From assembly GCF_013266755.1 (NCBI RefSeq), contig NZ_JABRWJ010000003.1, positions 434,001-498,000 on the forward strand: DNA of 64,000 nt, read 5' to 3'. The notes below the pieces were generated by a model. That model did not search any database. It was not told where the DNA came from and saw nothing but the letters and a program-made list of their open reading frames with translations. The stretch comes from Pseudaquabacterium terrae. Lineage in GTDB: Bacteria > Pseudomonadota > Gammaproteobacteria > Burkholderiales > Burkholderiaceae_C. Shown piece after piece: positions 16,618-25,766 of this stretch. Positions within the stretch are counted from its first letter, which is position 1. Every line of letters begins with the position of its first letter. The position numbers and the translations under genes were made by a program.

Positions 16618-18222
16618 TCACCGCATGTCACGCGCCCGCGCCAGCAGTGCGCTCGACTCCTGCCGCAACAGGTGCTTGGCCACGCGCTGCGTCGGCGTTT
16701 GCGGCAGCGTGTCGACGAAGACAACGTAGCGCGGTTGCTTCAGCGGTGCCAGCCGCGCACGGCACCAGGCGGCCAGGTCCTCGAGCGACAACTGGGCACC
16801 TGGCGCCGCCACGACGGCGATCAGCACCTCGTCCTCGCCGAGCTCGGAGGGCACGGCGATGGCCGCCGCCTGCGCCACCAGCGGGTGGCTCTCGACGACG
16901 CGGTCGAGCTCGGCGCCGGAGATGTTTTCGCCGCCGCGGCGGATGATGTCCTTCTGCCGCGCGACGAAGTAGTGGTAGCCGTCGGCGTCGCGCCGCACCA
17001 GATCGCCGGTGCGGAACCAGCCGTCCTGGAACGACGCGCTGGTCTGCTCGGGATCGTTGAGGTAGCCCAGGAACATCGTCGGCGTGCGCACCTGCAGCTC
17101 GCCCACGGTGCCGTCCGGCACCGGCTGGCCCTGGTCGTCGCAGATGCGCATCTCCACGAACGGGCCGTCGCGCAGCGGGTGCGTGCCGGCCAGGCCGATG
17201 CTGCCGAGCTTCTGCTCGCCATGCAGCGGGTTGCAGGTCGCGGCCGGGATTTCCGACATGCCGTAGCCTTCCAGCAGGTGCGGCACGTGGAACTGATTGC
17301 GGTAGACCTCGAACATCTCCGCCGTGATCGGGCCGCCGTAGATGACACGGATCCGGTGCGTGGGATCGAACTCCGAGCGCGGCCGCACGGCCAGGATCTT
17401 GGCCAGCGAGGCCAGAATGTTCAGCTCGGTCGCGCGGGTGCGGGCGGCCAGCGACCAGAAGCTCGAGGCCGAGAAGCGGCGCGCGGTGATGAACGCCGCG
17501 CCGGCGGCGAGCGCACCGCCCAGCGAATAGAACAGCGCATTGATGTGGAACAGCGGGAACACGGTGAGCAGGCGGTCATCGGGCTGCAGGTCGAGCCGGC
17601 CGACGAAGGCCTCCGCGCTGAGCACGTAGTTGCCGTGGCTGTGCAGCACGCCCTTGGGCCGACCCGTGGTGCCCGAGGTGTAGATCACCAGCGCCGGTGT
17701 CTGCGGTGTCAGCACGGGCAGCGTTGTTGCGCAGTCCGCGGGAAGCATCGCCAGCACGTCGTCGGCAGCGGCCGCGGCGAGCCCGACATCCTCGAGCAGC
17801 AGCCGCTGCGCCACGGGCCCGAGGCGCAGCAGCAGCGCATCGAAACGCGGCGCCTCCGCAGCCGACGTGGCCACCAGCATCGCGCCGCAGTGGTCGATCT
17901 GGTAGGCCAGGTCATCGTCGGTCAGCGCCGGATTCATCGGCACGAAGATCGCGCCGAGCGACACCGTGGCCAGGAACAGGAGCACTGCGATGTCGGAGTT
18001 GGTCTCCACATGCGCGACGCGGTCGCCGCTGCGCACGCCCATGACAGCCAGGCGATGCGCCAGCGCCGTGCTGCCCGCGGCGAGCTGGGCGTAGGTCCAC
18101 GTGCGCGCCTCGAACTCCACGGCCGCCTGCTGCGGCACCACCGCCGCACGCGAGTGCAGCAGCTGGGGAATGGTCAGCACCGGCCCCGGGTAGCGGTTCA
18201 GCACCTCGGCGGCATGCATCAT
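16618..18222 (-). CDS. Acyl-CoA synthetase (AMP-forming)
   Basis: A 534-residue ANL-superfamily ligase that activates a carboxylic acid with ATP and CoA. It has the P-loop YTSGTTGRPKGV, the A5-type motif LEGYGMSE, WFRTGDLVRRDADG and the catalytic-domain motifs RQKDIIRRGGENIS and Q-R-V-A-K-H near the C-terminus, where the lysine sits. The start was set at ATG 18222; a second ATG follows directly. It is the last gene of the operon running from the LIV transporter through a ring-cleaving dioxygenase, so the substrate is probably an aromatic or ring-cleavage-derived acid imported by that transporter. Confidence 0.87.
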   Translation of the reverse strand: MMHAAEVLNRYPGPVLTIPQLLHSRAAVVPQQAAVEFEARTWTYAQLAAGSTALAHRLAVMGVRSGDRVAHVETNSDIAVLLFLATVSLGAIFVPMNPALTDDDLAYQIDHCGAMLVATSAAEAPRFDALLLRLGPVAQRLLLEDVGLAAAAADDVLAMLPADCATTLPVLTPQTPALVIYTSGTTGRPKGVLHSHGNYVLSAEAFVGRLDLQPDDRLLTVFPLFHINALFYSLGGALAAGAAFITARRFSASSFWSLAARTRATELNILASLAKILAVRPRSEFDPTHRIRVIYGGPITAEMFEVYRNQFHVPHLLEGYGMSEIPAATCNPLHGEQKLGSIGLAGTHPLRDGPFVEMRICDDQGQPVPDGTVGELQVRTPTMFLGYLNDPEQTSASFQDGWFRTGDLVRRDADGYHYFVARQKDIIRRGGENISGAELDRVVESHPLVAQAAAIAVPSELGEDEVLIAVVAAPGAQLSLEDLAAWCRARLAPLKQPRYVVFVDTLPQTPTQRVAKHLLRQESSALLARARDMR

Positions 18223-18244
18223 GGCCACGGTGTCGGGTCTCGGG

Positions 18245-19060
18245 TCAGGTCTCGGTCTTCGGCGTCCAGCCCTCGGGCAGCGCACCGGTGTAGCGCAGCT
18301 CGCGCGTGGCCTGGTAGGACAGCGCGAAGCCGATCGGCTGGGCCAGCTCTTCGGTGAGATGGCCGATCAGCCCGGCGGTGCGCGCGAGGATTGGCACACC
18401 GCGCAGGGCGTCCAGCGGAAAGCCGACATCGAGCAGCACCGCCGGGATCGCCGCCGAGACGTTCAGGCGCAGCTCGCGGCCGGTGATGGCGGGCAGCACC
18501 TGCTCGACGCTCTCGGCAATCGCCCGGAAGCGGCCGGCGGTGCCGGCTTCGGCGGCCACTTCGAACAGACGCGCGACACGCGGATCGCGCGCCTTGTGCA
18601 GCGGATGGCCATAACCGGGCACGGCCTGGCCGGCGGCCCGCAGCTCGCGCACCACGACTTCAGCCGCTGCATCGAGCGCCAGCGCACGCTCATTTGCCAG
18701 CTTGTCGATGCGCGCGAACATCCGCCCTGCCGTCTCCGACGCACCGAGGATCACCGAACCGCAGCCCAGGATGCCGGCCGCCACGGCGCCCTGCAGCGCA
18801 TCCGGCGCGGCGGCCAGCGTCATGCGGCTGGCCTGCACGCTGGGGACAAGCCCATGCTCGGCGATGGCCACCAGCGTGGCGTCGAGCACGCGGCTCGCGG
18901 CGGCATCCGGCCGCCGGCCGGTGATCAGCAGGAAGAAGTAATCGACGAAGCCGAGCTTGCCGATCAGGTCGCGGCACAGGTTCTCGCCGCGCACGACGAT
19001 GGTCTCGTCGTCCGAGGTGCAGATGGCCGATTCGGGAATCGTGGCCTTGCCGATCTTCAT
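18245..19060 (-). CDS. Citrate synthase-family protein (citryl-CoA lyase-like)
   Basis: A 271-residue protein, much shorter than citrate synthase (~430) but matching the compact citryl-CoA lyase/citrate-synthase-like group. VPGYGHPLHKARDPR carries the conserved active-site His, and residues around AAIPAVLLDVGFP and the RTAGLIGHLTEE end are typical of the fold. It would cleave or form a C-C bond between a CoA thioester and a 2-oxo acid. ATG 19060 has GAGGA upstream. It lies between the dioxygenase and the CoA ligase, suggesting it handles the CoA-activated ring-cleavage product. Confidence 0.8.
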   Translation of the reverse strand: MKIGKATIPESAICTSDDETIVVRGENLCRDLIGKLGFVDYFFLLITGRRPDAAASRVLDATLVAIAEHGLVPSVQASRMTLAAAPDALQGAVAAGILGCGSVILGASETAGRMFARIDKLANERALALDAAAEVVVRELRAAGQAVPGYGHPLHKARDPRVARLFEVAAEAGTAGRFRAIAESVEQVLPAITGRELRLNVSAAIPAVLLDVGFPLDALRGVPILARTAGLIGHLTEELAQPIGFALSYQATRELRYTGALPEGWTPKTET

Positions 19061-19077
19061 GATGGAGGGTCCTCGTG

Positions 19078-19974
19078 TCACGCCGCCGGGGCGAGGTGGA
19101 AGTCGAAGCGCGCGCTGTGGTACGGGCGGTCCATCGCGCGGCCATCGGGTGCCGTTCCCGGCGCGTGCTTTTCGAAGGGCACGATCAGGCTGTTGCGCAC
19201 GCCGAACACGACGTCGGAGTCGAGGAACGGGCTGTCGGTCGGAAAGAGGTGCGTCGTGACCGGCACATACCCCTCGGCGTAGACCATCGCGTGGATGTGC
19301 CCGGGCCGATTCGGGTGCCGCCCCATGAGCCGCAGCATGTCGCCCACCGGGCCGTCCTGCGGCACGGGGTAGAAGGTGGGCTTGATCGACCAGAAGTGGT
19401 AGCGGCCCGCTGCGTCGGTATGAAAGCGCGCGCGCAGGCGCTTGCCGGCCTCGCCTTCGATCTGCATGTCGTAGACGCCCTCGCCGTCACCGGACCAGAT
19501 GTCCAGGCAGCAGTTCGCGATGGGCCGGCCTCGCGTGTCGCTCACGGTGCCGCTGTAGAAGGCCGGCTCGCCGGGCATGCCGGCGCCGATGTCTGCGCCC
19601 AGCGGCAGCACCGGCGAGCCCTCCCAGTAGAACGGCCCCTGCACGGTGGCCTCGGTCGGCATCGCGCTGGCCTCGCGATCGGCCAGCGCCTTCGCCGAAC
19701 GGCGCGCCTGTTCGAGCCCGACCACGACCATCGAGACGCCCAGCGTGTCCGACAGCAGGATGAACTCCTGCCGCTGCGCGGTGCAGGCTTGGCCGGTGCG
19801 GGTCAGGAACTGCAGCGCCGCCATCCATTCGGCGGGCTGCAGGTCAACCTCCTTCACCAGCGCGTGCAGGTGTTGCACCACTGCCGTCATGACCTGCTTG
19901 TAGCGCGGGTCGGTGCAGCCTTCCAGCGTGCGCAGCACGGCGGCGGTGACGTCGGTGATCTGCTTGTCTTGCAT
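19078..19974 (-). CDS. Intradiol ring-cleavage dioxygenase (hydroxyquinol/catechol 1,2-dioxygenase-like)
   Basis: A 298-residue non-haem Fe(III) enzyme that opens a catechol-type ring between the two hydroxyls. The N-terminal dimerisation helices come first (about residues 1-100). The catalytic core shows GPFYWEGSP, LDIWSGDGEGVYD and FYPVPQDGPVG (tyrosine ligands), then PGHIHAMV and TTHLFP (histidine ligands), the complete Tyr2-His2 set. Length and the EGVYD spacing fit hydroxyquinol 1,2-dioxygenases. It is in an aromatic-acid-like operon with a LIV-type transporter, MetE-like protein and CoA-related enzymes. Confidence 0.88.
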   Translation of the reverse strand: MQDKQITDVTAAVLRTLEGCTDPRYKQVMTAVVQHLHALVKEVDLQPAEWMAALQFLTRTGQACTAQRQEFILLSDTLGVSMVVVGLEQARRSAKALADREASAMPTEATVQGPFYWEGSPVLPLGADIGAGMPGEPAFYSGTVSDTRGRPIANCCLDIWSGDGEGVYDMQIEGEAGKRLRARFHTDAAGRYHFWSIKPTFYPVPQDGPVGDMLRLMGRHPNRPGHIHAMVYAEGYVPVTTHLFPTDSPFLDSDVVFGVRNSLIVPFEKHAPGTAPDGRAMDRPYHSARFDFHLAPAA

Positions 19975-20010
19975 CGTCGTCTCACGTGGTTGGGGTTGAC
20001 CGGCGCGCCT

Positions 20011-21036
20011 TCAGCCGCCATGGCGGCTGCGCAGCACCTGCGCGGCCGCCACCATCGCGGCCAGCTTTCCGGCCGCCGTGGCGCGCGGGATGTACTTCAT
20101 GCCGCAGTCTGGCGCGAGGATCACGTTCTCGGCCGCGACATAGGGCAGCGCGCGCTCGATGCGGGCGACGATCGTGTCCACCGATTCGACGGCAGGGTCC
20201 GCCAGGTCGAGGCAGCCGACCATGATCTTCTTGCCGGCCAGCGGCAGCAGCGCACTGCAGTCGAGGTGCGACTGCGCGGTCTCGATCGACACCTGCCGGC
20301 AGCTGCACAGCGCCAGTTCGGACAGGAACGAATAACCGCTGGGGCGCTCGTGGATGATGGCCGCGTAGCCGAAGCAGATGTGCACGGCCGTCGTGCCGGT
20401 GATGCCCTCGAGCGCGCGGTTCAGCGCGGCCAGGCCGTAGCGCCGCGCCTTCTCGGGCCGTGCCTGCATGTAGGGCTCGTCGATCTGCACCACATCGGCC
20501 CCGGCGGCGAAGAGGTCGCGGATCTCGGCATTGACGGCCGCCGCGTAGTCCATCGCGGCCTCTTCCTCGCTGTCGTAGAAGTCGTTCTGCGCCTGCTGCA
20601 GCATCGTGAACGGGCCCGGCACGGTGATCTTGACCAGGCGGCGGGTGTGCGCGCGCAGGAACTTCAGGTCCTCGACCTCCACCGCATGGCGGCGGCGGAT
20701 CGGTCCGACGATGCGCGGCACCGGATTGGGGTGGCCCGAGCGGTCCAGCGCGGTCCCGGGGTTGTCGAGGTCGATGCCGTCGAGCGCGGTCGCGAAGCGG
20801 TTCGAATAACTCTCGCGCCGGATCTCGCCGTCACTCACGATGTCCAGGCCCGCTGTTTCCTGCGCGCGGATGGCGATCAGCGTGGCGTCTTCCTGCGCCT
20901 GCTCGAGGTACTGCGGCGGAATGCGCCAGAGCTCGCGCGCACGCACCCGCGGCGGAAAGCGGCCGGCGAGTTTCTCGCGGTCGATCAACCAGTCCGGCTG
21001 CGGGAAACTGCCGACGATGGTGGTGGGGAACAGCAT
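20011..21036 (-). CDS. MetE C-domain-like zinc thiol alkyltransferase
   Basis: A 341-residue protein equivalent to the C-terminal catalytic half of cobalamin-independent methionine synthase. It starts TTIVGSFPQP and has VSDGEIRRESYSNRF, VQIDEPYMQ and the zinc ligands His and Cys in VHICFGYA plus Cys in APDCGMKY. Free-standing proteins of this kind include methyltransferases and epoxyalkane:coenzyme M transferases. In this operon, beside a ring-cleaving dioxygenase, it might demethylate a methoxylated aromatic or conjugate an intermediate with a thiol. That is inference. True methionine synthesis is unlikely without the N-terminal half. Confidence 0.82.
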   Translation of the reverse strand: MLFPTTIVGSFPQPDWLIDREKLAGRFPPRVRARELWRIPPQYLEQAQEDATLIAIRAQETAGLDIVSDGEIRRESYSNRFATALDGIDLDNPGTALDRSGHPNPVPRIVGPIRRRHAVEVEDLKFLRAHTRRLVKITVPGPFTMLQQAQNDFYDSEEEAAMDYAAAVNAEIRDLFAAGADVVQIDEPYMQARPEKARRYGLAALNRALEGITGTTAVHICFGYAAIIHERPSGYSFLSELALCSCRQVSIETAQSHLDCSALLPLAGKKIMVGCLDLADPAVESVDTIVARIERALPYVAAENVILAPDCGMKYIPRATAAGKLAAMVAAAQVLRSRHGG

Positions 21037-21055
21037 CTCGAATCCCTCCTTGCAG

Positions 21056-21760
21056 TCAGGCGCCGAGGTAGGCCCGGCGGATTTCCTCGCGCTGCATCAA
21101 TTCGCCGGGCGCACCCTCGGCGGCCATGCGGCCTTGCTCGAGCACGTAGGCGCGATCGGCCACGCGCATCGCCATGGCCACGTTTTGCTCGACCAGCAGC
21201 ACCGCGGTGCCCTCGGCATTGACGCGCCGGATCGCCGCGAACACCTCCTGCACGACCAGCGGCGACAGGCCGAGTGAAGGTTCATCGAGGAGGAGCAAGC
21301 TTGGACAGGCCATCAGCGCGCGGCCGATGGCCAGCATCTGCTGCTGGCCGCCGGACAGCTCCCCGGCCGCCTGGCCGAGCTTGGCTTTAAGCGCCGGAAA
21401 CAACGCCAGCACCGCTTCGAGTGATGCCGCGCGCTTCGCTTTGGCGGCCGGCAGCAGGCTGCCGACCTCCAGGTTCTCGATCACGCTCATGCCGGCGAAC
21501 AGCCGCCGCCCCTCCGGCACGATGGCGATACCGGCCTGGCAGAAGCGATGCGCAGGCAAGGCGGTGATGTCACGGCCTTCGAACGTTATGCGACCACCGC
21601 GTGCGCGCAGGATGCCGGCGAGCGTGTTGATCAGCGTCGTCTTGCCGGCGCCGTTGGGGCCGACGATGCACAGCAGCTCGCGCGGGCGCAGCTCGAAGCT
21701 CACGCCCCACAGCGCCGGCGCCGGGCCATAGGCCACCTGCAGGTCGCGCACTTCAAGCAT
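21056..21760 (-). CDS. livF: LIV-type ABC transporter ATP-binding protein LivF
   Basis: A 234-residue ATPase with Walker A GPNGAGKTT, signature LSGGQQQML and Walker B LLLLDEPSLGLSP, followed by the LivF ending (REEIRRAYLGA). It energises import together with the LivG half of the fused protein encoded just upstream. The start overlaps the upstream stop by 8 bp (ATGCTTGA). The neighbouring catabolic genes point to an aromatic or carboxylic acid rather than leucine. Confidence 0.9.
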   Translation of the reverse strand: MLEVRDLQVAYGPAPALWGVSFELRPRELLCIVGPNGAGKTTLINTLAGILRARGGRITFEGRDITALPAHRFCQAGIAIVPEGRRLFAGMSVIENLEVGSLLPAAKAKRAASLEAVLALFPALKAKLGQAAGELSGGQQQMLAIGRALMACPSLLLLDEPSLGLSPLVVQEVFAAIRRVNAEGTAVLLVEQNVAMAMRVADRAYVLEQGRMAAEGAPGELMQREEIRRAYLGA

Positions 21761-23555
21761 GGCTGGCTCCTGCGACCGCGGAGGCTTGCGCCTGGGGCAG
21801 CGGCGGACCCAGGTAGGCGGCCATCACCTCGGGCCGCCGCATGACCTCGGCCGCCGCGCCTTCGGCCAGCAGCTCCCCATGGTCGAAGACGACGACGCGG
21901 TCGGTCAGGGCCATGACGGCGCGCATCACGTGCTCGACGAAGATCACCGTCGCGCCCTGGTCGCGGATGCGCCGCACCAGCGCCACCGCGTCGTCGATCT
22001 CGCTCGGTGTCAGGCCGCACAACACCTCGTCCAGCAGCACCAGCCGCGGCCGCGAGGCCAGCGCGCGCGCCAGCTCCAGGAACTTGCGCTGGTGCAGGTT
22101 CAGCTCGTCCGGGTAGGCATGGGCCTTGTCCTGCAGGCCGGCAAAGGCGAGCCAGGTCATGGCCTGGCCCCGCGCCGCGGCCGGCGAGCGGATGCCGCCG
22201 CCGAACATCGCCGCCAGCGCGGCGTTGTCCAGCACGGTCTGGCGCGCGAACGGCCGCGGGATCTGGTAGGTGCGCGAGATGCCGGCCCGCGCGATGCGGT
22301 GCGCGGCGCTGCGGCCGAGCTCCTGCCCTTCGAAGACGACGCTGCCGCTGCTGGGCGCGTAGTGGCCGGTGACGACGTTGATGAAGGTCGACTTGCCCGA
22401 ACCATTGGGCCCGAGCAGGCCGAGGATCTCGCCGCGCTGCACCTCGACATCGACGCCCGACAAGGCCTTCACGCCGCGGAAGGACTTCGCCAAGCCCCGC
22501 GTGCGCAACAGCACCTCGCCGGCCTGGCACGGTGCAATGGCAGCTTCTTGAGCCGACGCCAGCACATCCGGCTGCCGCCGCGGCAGCAGCCGCAGCAGGC
22601 GCGGCAGGATGCCGTCGGGCATGAAGAGAATGGCCGCGATCAGGATGGCGCCGACCATCGCCTTGCCGGCCACCGCATGGTCGGCGGCGGTGAAGCTGTA
22701 CAGCAGCAAGGTGATCGCGATGGCGCCGATGGCCGGGCCGGCCCAGTGCCGCGTGCCGCCGAGCACGCTCATCAGCACGACCGTCAGCGGCACGTTGATC
22801 GTGAACACCTCGCCCACCGTCACATACGACAGGAACAGCGCGTGGATGCCACCGGCCACGCCGGCCAGCGCGCAGGAGATGCCCATGGCCGCCAGCTTGT
22901 AGCGATAGGTCGGCACGCCCATCACCTCGGCCGCGTCCTCGTCGTCGTGGATCGCGAACAGCCCCGCGCCGAAGCGGGTCGTCGTGATGTGCCAGGCGAC
23001 CAGCAGCGTCAGCGTCGCCGCGGCCAGCGCCAGCAGGTAGAAGGTGGATGAGGCCGTCGGTCCGATGGCCGGCACCGCCACCCCCGCCAGCGAGACGCCG
23101 TTGCCGCCGTCGATCGGCGTGTTGACGATCAGCGTGCCGACGACGAAGGTGACGGCCAGCGTCAGCAGCGCGAAGACCTCGCCGCGAATGCCCTTGACGC
23201 GGAAGACCACCGCGCCGATCGCGATGCCGAGCACGCTGGCCACCAGCGCCGCGACCGGCAGCGTGCCCAGGAAGGGCCAGTCCCAGCGTGCCAGCAGCGT
23301 GCTCGTCGTGTAGATCCCGGCACCGAAATACGCACCGTGCCCGAACGAGAAGTAGCCGGTGTAGCCCGACAGGATGTTCCACGAGGTCGCCAGCACGATC
23401 CAGTGCAGGACAAGGTAGAGCAGCGAGTCGTAGAAGGCCGGCAGGCCGAGCCGCGGCACGAAGGCCAGCGCAGCGGCGGCGGCCAGGATGGCGACCGGTG
23501 TGCGCCAGGGCGCCGCGCTCTTCGGCGCGACGCTGCCGGGATTGGCCACGGCCAT
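21753..23555 (-). CDS. Fused LivM permease - LivG ATPase
   Basis: A 600-residue single polypeptide. Residues ~15-330 are a LivM-type inner-membrane permease with about ten hydrophobic segments (GYTGYFSFGHGAYFG is the typical conserved loop). Residues ~355-590 are a LivG-type ATPase with Walker A GPNGSGKST and Walker B LVLLDEVLCGLTP. The signature region reads LNLHQRKFLELARAL rather than LSGGQ, a variant form. ATG 23555 was chosen; GTG at 23567, overlapping the LivH stop, is possible. LivM-LivG fusions occur in proteobacterial LIV systems; the second LIV system in this window is fused differently. Confidence 0.87.
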   Translation of the reverse strand: MAVANPGSVAPKSAAPWRTPVAILAAAAALAFVPRLGLPAFYDSLLYLVLHWIVLATSWNILSGYTGYFSFGHGAYFGAGIYTTSTLLARWDWPFLGTLPVAALVASVLGIAIGAVVFRVKGIRGEVFALLTLAVTFVVGTLIVNTPIDGGNGVSLAGVAVPAIGPTASSTFYLLALAAATLTLLVAWHITTTRFGAGLFAIHDDEDAAEVMGVPTYRYKLAAMGISCALAGVAGGIHALFLSYVTVGEVFTINVPLTVVLMSVLGGTRHWAGPAIGAIAITLLLYSFTAADHAVAGKAMVGAILIAAILFMPDGILPRLLRLLPRRQPDVLASAQEAAIAPCQAGEVLLRTRGLAKSFRGVKALSGVDVEVQRGEILGLLGPNGSGKSTFINVVTGHYAPSSGSVVFEGQELGRSAAHRIARAGISRTYQIPRPFARQTVLDNAALAAMFGGGIRSPAAARGQAMTWLAFAGLQDKAHAYPDELNLHQRKFLELARALASRPRLVLLDEVLCGLTPSEIDDAVALVRRIRDQGATVIFVEHVMRAVMALTDRVVVFDHGELLAEGAAAEVMRRPEVMAAYLGPPLPQAQASAVAGASHA

Positions 23556-23563
23556 CGTGGAGC

Positions 23564-24430
23564 TCACGCCGTACGCCCTGGACGGAAGAGAAGGATGCCG
23601 ATCAGCAGCGTGAACGAAACCAGCGGCGCCCACGAAGGCGCCGTCACGGCCATCGTCACCGCTTCGCTGATGCCGATGACGATGCCGGCGGCCAGCGGCG
23701 CCAAGGCCCGGCCCAGCCCGCCCAGCATCACCGCGGCGAAGACCACGCCGATCCAGGCATAGATCTGCGATGGCGCCAGCGTGAAGCCGAGCGCCAGGCA
23801 GACCCCCGCCACCGAGGCCAGCGCTGAACAGGTGCCCGCCAGCAGCAGGGCGTTGCGGCGCTGGTGGATGCCGAACGCCGCGGCGATCGGCGCATCTTCG
23901 GCCGATGCGCGCAGGGCCTTGCCCAGGTCGGTGTAGCGCAGCACCGCCCAGATGCCGAACGACAGGCTGACGGCCAAAAAGAGCGTGATCAGCTCGGGCA
24001 GCGGCAGGTACAACCCGAGCAGCTTGTAGCGGTGCTCCCCATAGGCCGACTCGAGCTTGCGGAAGTCTGCTGTCCAGACCGACTGGATCAGCGCCTCGAC
24101 AATACCGGTGAGGCCGAAGGTGACCAGCAGCGAGTTGAACGGCGTGATCGCGAAGCGCGCCATCGCCGCATGCAGCGCAGCGCCGATGGCGAAGAACAGC
24201 GGCACGATGACGAGCAGCGTCAGCAGCGGGTCCATGCCCATCGTCGCCATCTGATAGCACAGGTAGGCCGCGAGAAACGCGAACGCAAAGTGCGCCAGGT
24301 TGATCAGCCGCAGCAGCCCCCACGACAGGCTCAAGCCCAGCCCGAGCAGGCCGTAGAGGGCACCGACGAAGACGCCGGACAGCACGCTCTGCGCCAGCAG
24401 CGTGGCGCTCGGGATCGTGAAACCCGACAT
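23564..24430 (-). CDS. livH: LIV-type ABC transporter permease LivH
   Basis: A 288-residue inner-membrane permease of the LivH family. It shows about eight hydrophobic stretches, GLSLSWGLLRLINLAHFAF near the N-terminus (the conserved N-[FL]-AHG-type segment, here NLAHFAF) and ALRASAEDAPIAAAFGI in the cytoplasmic coupling loop. It lies directly after the binding-protein gene (5-bp gap) and overlaps the LivM-LivG frame if the GTG start is used. It forms the transmembrane pore with the LivM half of the fusion. Confidence 0.9.
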   Translation of the reverse strand: MSGFTIPSATLLAQSVLSGVFVGALYGLLGLGLSLSWGLLRLINLAHFAFAFLAAYLCYQMATMGMDPLLTLLVIVPLFFAIGAALHAAMARFAITPFNSLLVTFGLTGIVEALIQSVWTADFRKLESAYGEHRYKLLGLYLPLPELITLFLAVSLSFGIWAVLRYTDLGKALRASAEDAPIAAAFGIHQRRNALLLAGTCSALASVAGVCLALGFTLAPSQIYAWIGVVFAAVMLGGLGRALAPLAAGIVIGISEAVTMAVTAPSWAPLVSFTLLIGILLFRPGRTA

Positions 24431-24435
24431 CGCGT

Positions 24436-25644
24436 TCAGTTGGTCTGGAGCTTCGCACCGCCGGCGGTGAACTCCTTCGGCCAGACCACCGCCCAGCGGC
24501 CGTTCTGCACCTGCTTCACGCGCATCAGGTCGTCGCCGTAGTTGCTGGGGCCGTTGAAGCGCAGCTTGCCCTGGATGGTGTCGACGCGATTGGCTCGGAG
24601 CCAGGCGGCAATGGCCTTGTCGTCCAGGCCCTTGGTGGCCGCGACGCCGGCGTCGAGGATCTGCCAGGCCGTGTACGAAGCGCCGGCCTGCACCTCCACG
24701 GACGGGTCGGGCAAATTGGCCTTGGTGGCGCGCTCGCGGTAGAGCGTGATGAACTCTGCCGCGCCGGGTGCGTTGGTGAACGGCGGCTGTTCCTCGAAGA
24801 TCGTCACCGACAGCGCGTTCTTCGCCTCCGGCAGCGTGACCAGCGGCCCCGGCGCGGGATACAGGTAGAAGTGCTGCGGCGGCACGTACTCGATCTTCTT
24901 CATGGCATCGAGCAGCAGGTTGCCGTCCAGGCCGATGGCACCCACCCACACGAAGTCGGGCTTGGCATCCTTGATCCGGTTGGCGATCGGGCCGAAGTCG
25001 CGGTTGCCGAAGTCCCATTCGAGGAACAGCACTTCGTTCAGGCCGCGCTTCTTCAGCACCTCGCGCGCGCCGGCGGACATGAACTGGATCGACGGGAACT
25101 TGCTCGTCACCACGGCCACTGTCTTTGGGGGTTTGGGGCCGGCGGCCAGCGCATCGAACACCGTGTTCGGCACCGTGGTCGCGGGCTCGGAACCCAGCGA
25201 CCACGCCGGGAACTGCATGTCGTACTTGGCCAGCGACGGGATGCCCAGCGTGTGGTGCACCAGCACCTTGCCGTAGCGCTGCGCCACGCCCATCGCCGAC
25301 AGGATCGCGCCGGTGGCATACGGGCCCATCAGCAGATCGACCTTGTCGGCGGTGACCAGCTGCTCGTACAGCGTGCGCGCCAGGTCCGGCTTGCTCTGGT
25401 CGTCCTTCAGCACCCATTCGAGCGGCCGGCCGAGCCAGCCGCCGCGCTTGTTGACCTGCTCGACATAGATCTCGCCGACGATGCGGTGGATCTGCGCGGT
25501 GGCGGAGAGTGGCCCGGTCAGCGCCAGCGTGCTGCCGATGCGGATCGGCGCGCCGCCCTGGGCACGCGCCGGCACGGACAGTCCGGCCAACGCACCGAGG
25601 CTGAAACCGATCGCGCCGCGGCGCGTGAGCGTGCTGGTGTTCAT
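24436..25644 (-). CDS. LIV-type ABC transporter substrate-binding protein
   Basis: A 402-residue periplasmic binding protein. The N-terminus has two arginines and a hydrophobic signal ending PARAQG, suggesting Tat or Sec export. The mature part begins PIRIGSTLALTGPLSATA, the classic LivJ/LivK start, followed by GGWLGRPLEWVLKDDQSKP and LLMGPYATGA. A good ribosome site (AGGAGA) precedes ATG 25644. It is first in the operon and opposite a LysR gene, so its ligand is probably the inducer or its precursor. Proteins of this family often bind aromatic acids. Confidence 0.88.
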   Translation of the reverse strand: MNTSTLTRRGAIGFSLGALAGLSVPARAQGGAPIRIGSTLALTGPLSATAQIHRIVGEIYVEQVNKRGGWLGRPLEWVLKDDQSKPDLARTLYEQLVTADKVDLLMGPYATGAILSAMGVAQRYGKVLVHHTLGIPSLAKYDMQFPAWSLGSEPATTVPNTVFDALAAGPKPPKTVAVVTSKFPSIQFMSAGAREVLKKRGLNEVLFLEWDFGNRDFGPIANRIKDAKPDFVWVGAIGLDGNLLLDAMKKIEYVPPQHFYLYPAPGPLVTLPEAKNALSVTIFEEQPPFTNAPGAAEFITLYRERATKANLPDPSVEVQAGASYTAWQILDAGVAATKGLDDKAIAAWLRANRVDTIQGKLRFNGPSNYGDDLMRVKQVQNGRWAVVWPKEFTAGGAKLQTN

Positions 25645-25723
25645 CCGCTGTCTCCTGTGCGTCCTGTGTTTCGAGTGCGGGCCCAGGATAGGCATGTGCG
25701 GCTGCTCGATGCGTGACGAATCT

Positions 25724-25742
25724 CCATCGATATCATCGATGG
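25724..25742. promoter_or_regulatory. Palindromic LysR-type operator candidate
   Basis: CCATCGAT, ATC, ATCGATGG is a perfect 8-bp dyad with 3-base spacer. It contains T-N11-A (T25727, A25739), the LysR-box form. It lies in the 122-bp gap between the divergent LIV operon and the LysR gene, 25 bp before the LysR start. It is the best-formed operator in the window. Confidence 0.7.
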
Positions 25743-25766
25743 CGTCGATCATTCGAAAGGGTTTTC

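Noticed and set aside
16588-18357. 589-codon plus-strand open frame
   Set aside because: Antisense to the acyl-CoA ligase, low-complexity Arg/His/Gln sequence.
19075-21222. 715-codon plus-strand open frame
   Set aside because: Runs antisense to the dioxygenase and MetE-like genes, which have clear catalytic motifs.
24431-25417. N-terminal extension of LivH into the binding-protein gene
   Set aside because: The frame is open but LivH homology begins at ATG 24430; the upstream part is a shadow of the binding protein.
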